From Emmonsiellopsis sp. PD_33 (Eukaryota > Ascomycota > Eurotiomycetes > Onygenales > Ajellomycetaceae), in contig JANTQF010000054.1 in the NCBI GenBank assembly GCA_032988165.1, forward strand, positions 1 to 64,000: a stretch of DNA of 64,000 nucleotides. The letters are read 5' to 3'. The notes below the pieces were generated by a model, which saw only the letters and a program-made list of their open reading frames with translations, was not told the origin of the DNA and ran no database searches. Below are positions 58,801 through 64,000 of the stretch, piece by piece. Each line of letters starts with the position of its first letter. Position 1 is the first letter of the stretch. Both the position numbers and the translations under genes were made by a program.

Positions 58801-59880
58801 GTGGCCGTCGGCGCAAATCACGATGCCTGACGCAGAAACTGGCCGTCGTCGACTCGTCGAGCAGCGCAGACGCTTCACCGAGGCAGGCGGTAATGTGGGC
58901 GTATTGTGTGCTGGGGGCGTAACTATCGTCTTCCCGCAGATCTAGAAGAAGTTAAAATAGGGATGGATGACGCTGTGATCTGGGACGAGGCAGCCAGATT
59001 CAATAGTGAGCTCCGTGATGGATGACAATGCCCGATGATACGGTGTGAATAATCACCGCAGCCGGGTGCGAGGAGGCAGCTGGACAGGCGGATTGCGCAA
59101 CCCAGTCTCCTGACGCCCGCTGGCTGCTTGTTGGCGGCCGGTTCCAGCGCGTCCAGTGGGCGGTGTTTCTGTCCAGGAAAACCCTATTTGGGGCGGGTTT
59201 GTTTTGGTTTGGGTAAGTTTTGATTCTGAAACTGCTAGTTAACTGGTTTTTTTGCCTGCCCCAAAGTACCCGGAAATACTAGAAATACTAGAAATACTAG
59301 AATTTTTCTCCCTTATTTAACTTACCAACTTTCGATTAAATATCCCTTGAAACCCTCTGGCTCTTCCCACAATTCTTCCCCGCCAACTTTTCCACTCCCC
59401 CGTCATCTCTCGCAAACCACTCTGTAGTTATCTCTCTACAGACCGCCCGCTAAGCACGCCTGCACGAAATCAGAACGAGGCTCTCCCTGCATGCGCTACG
59501 GCTGCACCGAAACAGAGGCCATCTCAGCAGCCAGGGATCACGGCTTTATTGTTGTTATTTATTATTCATGCCAGCCGCCTCTTCCTGTCCTTGTTCATGC
59601 CCGTCCCCCCTTGTTGTCTGATCTGATCGCACTGCCCGGGGTGTAAGAAAAAGCCCCGAAAACGCCGCCTTTGCCGAAGGGGTCCGTTCGTGTTGTGTCG
59701 TGTTGTGTCGTGTCGTGTGGTGACAGCCTGCGGGAGAAGGGCGGAAGTATAACTATTACTCACTGTCCCCGGTGACTCCCCCGTCTGCCTCAGGATCCCC
59801 TCTGCCATTTCTCGACCTCGTCTTCTTCTCCTCAGACATCCAGCATCTCTCTCTCCTGCATCGAGCCCACTATTCCCACC
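55832..59880. other. 4-kb gene-poor interval
   Basis: No convincing gene. It includes a run of A/T homopolymers near 56452-56472, a 13-base G run (57251-57263), a triple ACTAGAAAT repeat (59278-59301) and TGTCGTGTTG-type short tandem units (about 59690-59722). The open frame at 57934-58374 (146 codons, non-ATG start) has no recognised domain. The last about 500 bases are pyrimidine-rich, as expected of a leader for the gene at 59881. Confidence 0.5.
59690..59722. repeat. Short tandem repeat, GTGTTGTGTC units
   Basis: Three to four imperfect units of about 10 bases (GTGTTGTGTCGTGTTGTGTC and variants). Confidence 0.75.
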
Positions 59881-60120
59881 ATGAGTTCCACTTCAGCGCC
59901 CGTCCAGTCGTCCTCCAACTCCTCCACCGGAGGTCTGACGCCCCGGACCTCCTCTGACTCGACCAACCCTTCTATGGCCTCCTTCGACATTGTGCGCTGC
60001 TCCAGATGCCAGCGCTCGCTCCATCTCGAACATTCCTCTTCGTCGCCCGGTGTTGTCCGGTTTGGCATCAATTCATACTACTGCAGCCGGTGCGCGTCGA
60101 TGGTGGGTTTCAATCGCTGA
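59881..60120 (+). CDS. Small double-CxxC protein (79 aa)
   Basis: Single exon. A Ser/Thr-rich N-terminal half is followed by RCSRCQRSLHLE and, 25 residues on, YYCSRCASMVGFNR: two CxxC knuckles that together can bind one zinc, as in small ribbon proteins. The sequence between them (GVVRFGINSYYC) looks structured. I believe similar short proteins occur widely in ascomycetes, but their role is unknown. The start codon has good context (CACCATG). Normal composition, single ATG and a plausible fold motif make it a real gene despite its size. Confidence 0.8.
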   Translation: MSSTSAPVQSSSNSSTGGLTPRTSSDSTNPSMASFDIVRCSRCQRSLHLEHSSSSPGVVRFGINSYYCSRCASMVGFNR

Positions 60121-63100
60121 AATGGGCCCTTGCTCGGCACCCCTGGCGCAAAGAACCCCAGCCAAACCACCGTAACTACGCAAAAATAGCAACTCAGACA
60201 CCCAAATGCTTTACCTACACCTTTTCGACATCAATAATACAGCAAAACACCCCACTTTATCGCAAACCGCGAGGAAAAAACAATTTGCCAATATTACAGC
60301 AAAAGGAATATATATTTGGACGAGGATGAGCCTGCCTAACAGCCCAGCCCAATGACAACAGTCAAGATATCCATCCATCGTTACAAACAGCCCGATACTG
60401 ATTTCGATGAGAAAGGAGGGGAAATACAACAGCCACCCAGTCAGCCAATCACGCAACAGAAAAGGGGAAGAAGGCATCCCCGCCGTTTGCTCATATTCGC
60501 CACCCTTAACGCATTTCTATACCCGATCGTCTGGATTCAAACATCGTTGGTCCTCACCGCCCATTTTTTTCGCCTTTGCTTGGGGCTTTGGGGGTTTGGT
60601 GGGCGGTGAAATCAAACCCCGCCAGCCTATCACAAGCGGGGGCTGGGCGCTGTTCCTGGGCGCATTATCCGCACACCCGACCCCATCAAAACCGAGAATC
60701 ATCATCATCGCGAAACCCGGACGTCCATCCGCCAGTCACCTCATCACGGGATCCACGATTCTTTCCCTATCCAGCCATCGCTAAATCGATTCACCAACTT
60801 CTCCTCGGGAAATTCGCAAACGCCCACGTGCAAAGGCAGAGCCCGCGGCCCACCGCCGCAAGTCCCTGCCAACTTTATGCTGTGTCCGCTCCTTCCCAGG
60901 TTGCGCCTCACTCACACGTGGACACCATCGCCAATCGACTTCGAAATGTGACTCGGAGGACGGGCGGAATTGCCGGTTTCACAATTTTCAAATCACCTAT
61001 TTTTCTCATGTTGTGTCATGCTTTTGTGATATCTTTAACCAGGAGCAAAGAATGACGTCATTTCGGTCGCTTTTCGCGGGGGAGAGGGGAAGCTGGTTGT
61101 TATCTGGCATGAATGGAGCGAGATAGCAAGACGATTGGGCGGACTCTTGACCACTCCCCGGCGGCCGACATGACGTTACTAGATAAGGGTCGACGATCGT
61201 TCCTACGCTTGGGACATTGGCCAGAGAAGGAGGGGTATCTATCAGCGCCCGCACGCCTTCAATAACCCCATTACGCTCGCGCCTTGCATGACCGATAAAA
61301 ACGTCCTTTGCTCGATTTCCTTTTTTACTAGGCGGGGGTTCTGTGATTTGGTTTTCGACGGTTTTCTTGTTACTCTTGCATGGTCACTTTGCCCCATTTT
61401 ACCCCGTGATCATTTTAAATCTTTGCTTTTCGGAAATTTCCTTGTTCCCTTTTATTATCACTCTAGATACCCCATTCTATTTTTCTGCCCTTCAATATAT
61501 TTCATTCATTCCGCCCTGCCCTTTTTTTCCCGTTATCGCTCTAGCAAAAAAAAAAGAACAAAGATACAAGGAAAATGGCGTACAGCAAAAAAGAAACACC
61601 GGCAGGCAAGGCAGGTTGTCAGTCTTATCAGATTTCTCGGTGGATTGTTTGTTTGTCACTCGGGCTTTTAAAGGGTTGGTTGGCAATTGTCAAATTATTA
61701 TCCGTTATCTTTCTTACATTCTAAGTATCCAAGTAGATCATCAGCTTACATACTTCCCCCGCTCCCCCTTACATTCTATGTATCCTTGCCATTCCAATAT
61801 ATCCTCCCTATTCCATCCATATCAAGAGATATATATATATGCCATGGAGCTTTACTCCTCCACTAAATTCTTCCTCGACTTATCCATCCAGCAAGTGCTG
61901 CTTCCTCCTCATGAAATCTTGATCTTCCCACCGAACAAACTCTCCTCCACGCTGGCCTTGCTGTGGCCTCCCTCCCTCATATATCCCAACTAGTCGGTAT
62001 CCTATCCATCCCATCTACCTCATCTAACCTATCTAACTACCTGTCTACCTATCTACCTATCTACCTGACGCTGCATAGTTCAATCAAAGCGCCGCATTTC
62101 TATTTTGGATTCATCCTATTCCCATTCCTCCTCTAGATAACTTACTTGACTCTATATACACAACCACCCACATATGCACGACTACATACATAGCTTATTA
62201 AAAAAACATTATGCTTTCTTTGTTACTTTCTTTCATCTAGGCCTTTCTGATACCTAGGTAGTGCATGCAGCGTAAACATTTGACTCAAACCTACCTATAT
62301 CGGACTATACACAAACATCATAGCAACCAAAGCAGCCTGAACCTATGCTGCATGCTTGACATTTCAATTTTGCATGCCACGAGATAAACTATCAAGATAA
62401 CTACCTAACTACTGTATATAGATTAATCTCTCCGCCCACCCTCCGACTCCACCCCCGCCAACAACCCCACCCCACCCAACCCATCACAAACAGCTCCACC
62501 CACCTACATCCCCAACCTCATCTCACGTAGCCAAAAATCATCCACCGCGCCAATTAATACGCAAAACTCCTCACTCACGTCCGGATTGCGCCGCGCACCC
62601 GTGACAACGATCCATCAGCGAGCCAGGCGCACACACGTGGAGGAGAAGTGAGCCCGTCATTCTGTGGCCCGAGGCGATGGTTTTTTTTTCGATTGATTAA
62701 TTGAAAATTCAGCGAGAGGGGGTGGTTTGGCTGGTTGGTGTTATGGGGTTTAGCTTGAGGGGCAGGGGAAATTGGGCAGAGGAGGTGTGAAGTGAAGGAG
62801 GAGCTGAATGGATTGATTTCCCCGCCTCGGATGGGTGGATGAATCATTTATTTGGCATGCAAAATGCCAGTTGCACCGCACCATACATACTAGGTAGCAT
62901 GTAGCAGTGGCTTCGGCTTCTGTTAGAGCAGCTGTCATTGGCGCGGCGCAGCTGGCCAGGGGAAGGAAGATAAGGGGTGGATTTGTTCGTTTGGATGTCA
63001 TATCGGCTTGGGTGGTTCTGGTTGTTTAGGGGTAGTTAAATCAGGGACATTTTCGGGTGTGAAGGCAGGTGTCCAAACAAACAAATAACTCCAATGAAGG

Positions 63101-63471
63101 TATTGATTAGTAGTCGGCTTTTTGGAGATATGAGAAGCCTTTTATAGAGTTACTAGGCGGTCTGGCTACGATGTTATTCCATTATCTATAGGACGACCTT
63201 GTACATGGCTGTAAGCCTGTGACTTGAATTGTGGGGGACCATATGGACTACAAACAACCCCCACCTCCTCTCCTTTACTGTTGTGTTATTATATTGTTTA
63301 TTCGAGAGTATATAGACCTTAGGATTCTGGGAGGCTGCGTAGTAGATAGTACTGGAGCTAGCTCCGGAGTACTCTGTAGATGCTCTGCTAAGTTAAGTGC
63401 GAGCTCTAGATGGCTGTATATGGATTGAATAACGATGACAATTGGCTTTTGGCTGGCTTTGATTCCTAAAT
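60121..63471. other. 3.3-kb gene-poor interval
   Basis: No supported gene. Includes an ACCTATCT-type microsatellite (about 62027-62068) and C/T-rich low-complexity sequence. Open frames are compositionally driven. Confidence 0.5.
62027..62068. repeat. Tetranucleotide-type microsatellite (CTAC/TATC)n
   Basis: Irregular repeats of CTATCTAC and CTAC units. Confidence 0.8.
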
Positions 63472-63485
63472 TTGGAGTCAGTCCT

Positions 63486-63862
63486 AGCCTATTATTTTAC
63501 TTATTTTGAAGGGATTGAGGACGAGGAGGATCCAGGTGGTGGTGAAGCAGCTAGTGATGATGTCGGGGACGCGGACGACCATAACGAAGAGAATGGTACA
63601 AGAGCCCTGAGGGCGGCGAATGTGGCCGACTTATTTAACCTTTATCCCCAGCTGCCCTGCAGGTGACGCCCTTCGAGATATTATCCAGCAATATCGTGCG
63701 CTTCAGGATACCCCTGGCGGCGGTGAGGCGACGTACGACGGCTGGGATAATGATGATATAGATTTGAGAGCTCTGTATCGGAAGAATGGATGGCCAGATA
63801 ACTTCAATGGGGACACGTTCGAGGCAGTCTTCGAGCGGGAGCCTCGTGCCATGTGCGGCTAA
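63486..63862 (+). CDS. Acidic protein fragment, two exons, unknown function (5' end not found)
   Basis: Exons about 63486-63595 and 63663-63862. The GTACAA donor and CTGCAG acceptor (67-base intron) fuse two open frames seamlessly (NEENG|DALRDII). The readable part is about 100 aa, strongly acidic, with two related blocks: DPGGGEAASDDVGDADD and DTPGGGEATYDGWDNDDID. It ends ERE PRAMCG then stop. No ATG lies in frame immediately upstream, so a 5' exon is missing or the locus is a fragment. No family recognised. Confidence 0.5.
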
Positions 63863-63969
63863 CAAGTTCCCGCCGGCCCCGGGTTAGCTGAGGATTCTCG
63901 TTCAGCGCCGGATTCACCTAGGCAGATCCATTCTAGACTGAATCTAGATTTAGTCCGCTTAGATTAAAG

Positions 63970-63990
63970 CCCAGCTCTGGCTGGGCCTCT
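63970..63990. other. GC-rich hairpin near right edge
   Basis: GCCCAGC-TCTG-GCTGGGC: perfect 7-bp stem with a 4-base loop. Function unknown; it could belong to a short repeat or a transcript end. Confidence 0.6.
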
Positions 63991-64000
63991 CCTCGCTGTG

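Overview
The window is eukaryotic and reads as chromosomal DNA of a filamentous ascomycete. The genes carry short introns (about 50-80 bases) with GTAxGT-type donors, CTAAC/CTAAT-like branch sites and YAG acceptors. The gene set is fungal (PalB/Rim13 calpain, Vta1, Afi1, Bub2, myosin II regulatory light chain, SET/MYND protein, 6-phosphogluconolactonase), and a GC-normal gene background is interrupted by an extremely AT-rich, CpG-free transposon island. That isochore pattern together with the protein sequences suggests Eurotiomycetes, probably Onygenales (Blastomyces/Emmonsia-like). The placement is inference; no rRNA or marker locus is present.

Layout. 0-15.5 kb: a Cys-rich single-pass membrane protein (-), a GNAT acetyltransferase (+), palB (+), vta1 (+), 3 kb without a supported gene, then an extended SDR/epimerase (+) behind a long pyrimidine-rich leader. 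15.57-24.89 kb: AT-rich island made of a complete but heavily mutated Copia LTR retrotransposon (177-bp LTRs, 5-bp target duplication GGATC, half-tRNA type primer site) and a decayed Mutator-like (MULE) element with about 113-bp terminal inverted repeats. I saw no CG dinucleotide anywhere in it. 24.9-46 kb is the gene-dense core: a DUF7729-type secreted protein (+), Afi1 (-), myosin regulatory light chain (+), Bub2-type TBC GAP (+), SET/MYND protein (-), a WD40 CUL4-DDB1-receptor-like protein (-) and a coiled-coil protein (-). 46-52 kb is gene-poor and holds a 408-bp hAT-type MITE with a perfect 8-bp target duplication and an F-box pseudogene with four in-frame stops. 52-56 kb: a long disordered/coiled-coil protein (-) and 6-phosphogluconolactonase (-). 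56-64 kb is mostly non-coding, with one small double-CxxC protein (+) and an acidic two-exon gene fragment near the right edge.

Functional themes. palB and vta1 are adjacent and codirectional; both belong to ESCRT-linked pH signalling/endosomal sorting. Afi1, the myosin light chain and Bub2 sit in one 6-kb block and all act in polarity or cytokinesis. The repeat content shows two states: long elements (Copia, MULE) saturated with C-to-T type transitions, and a short MITE that is almost pristine. I found no convincing new multi-gene system. The most informative signals are the transposon island, its mutation spectrum and the MITE.
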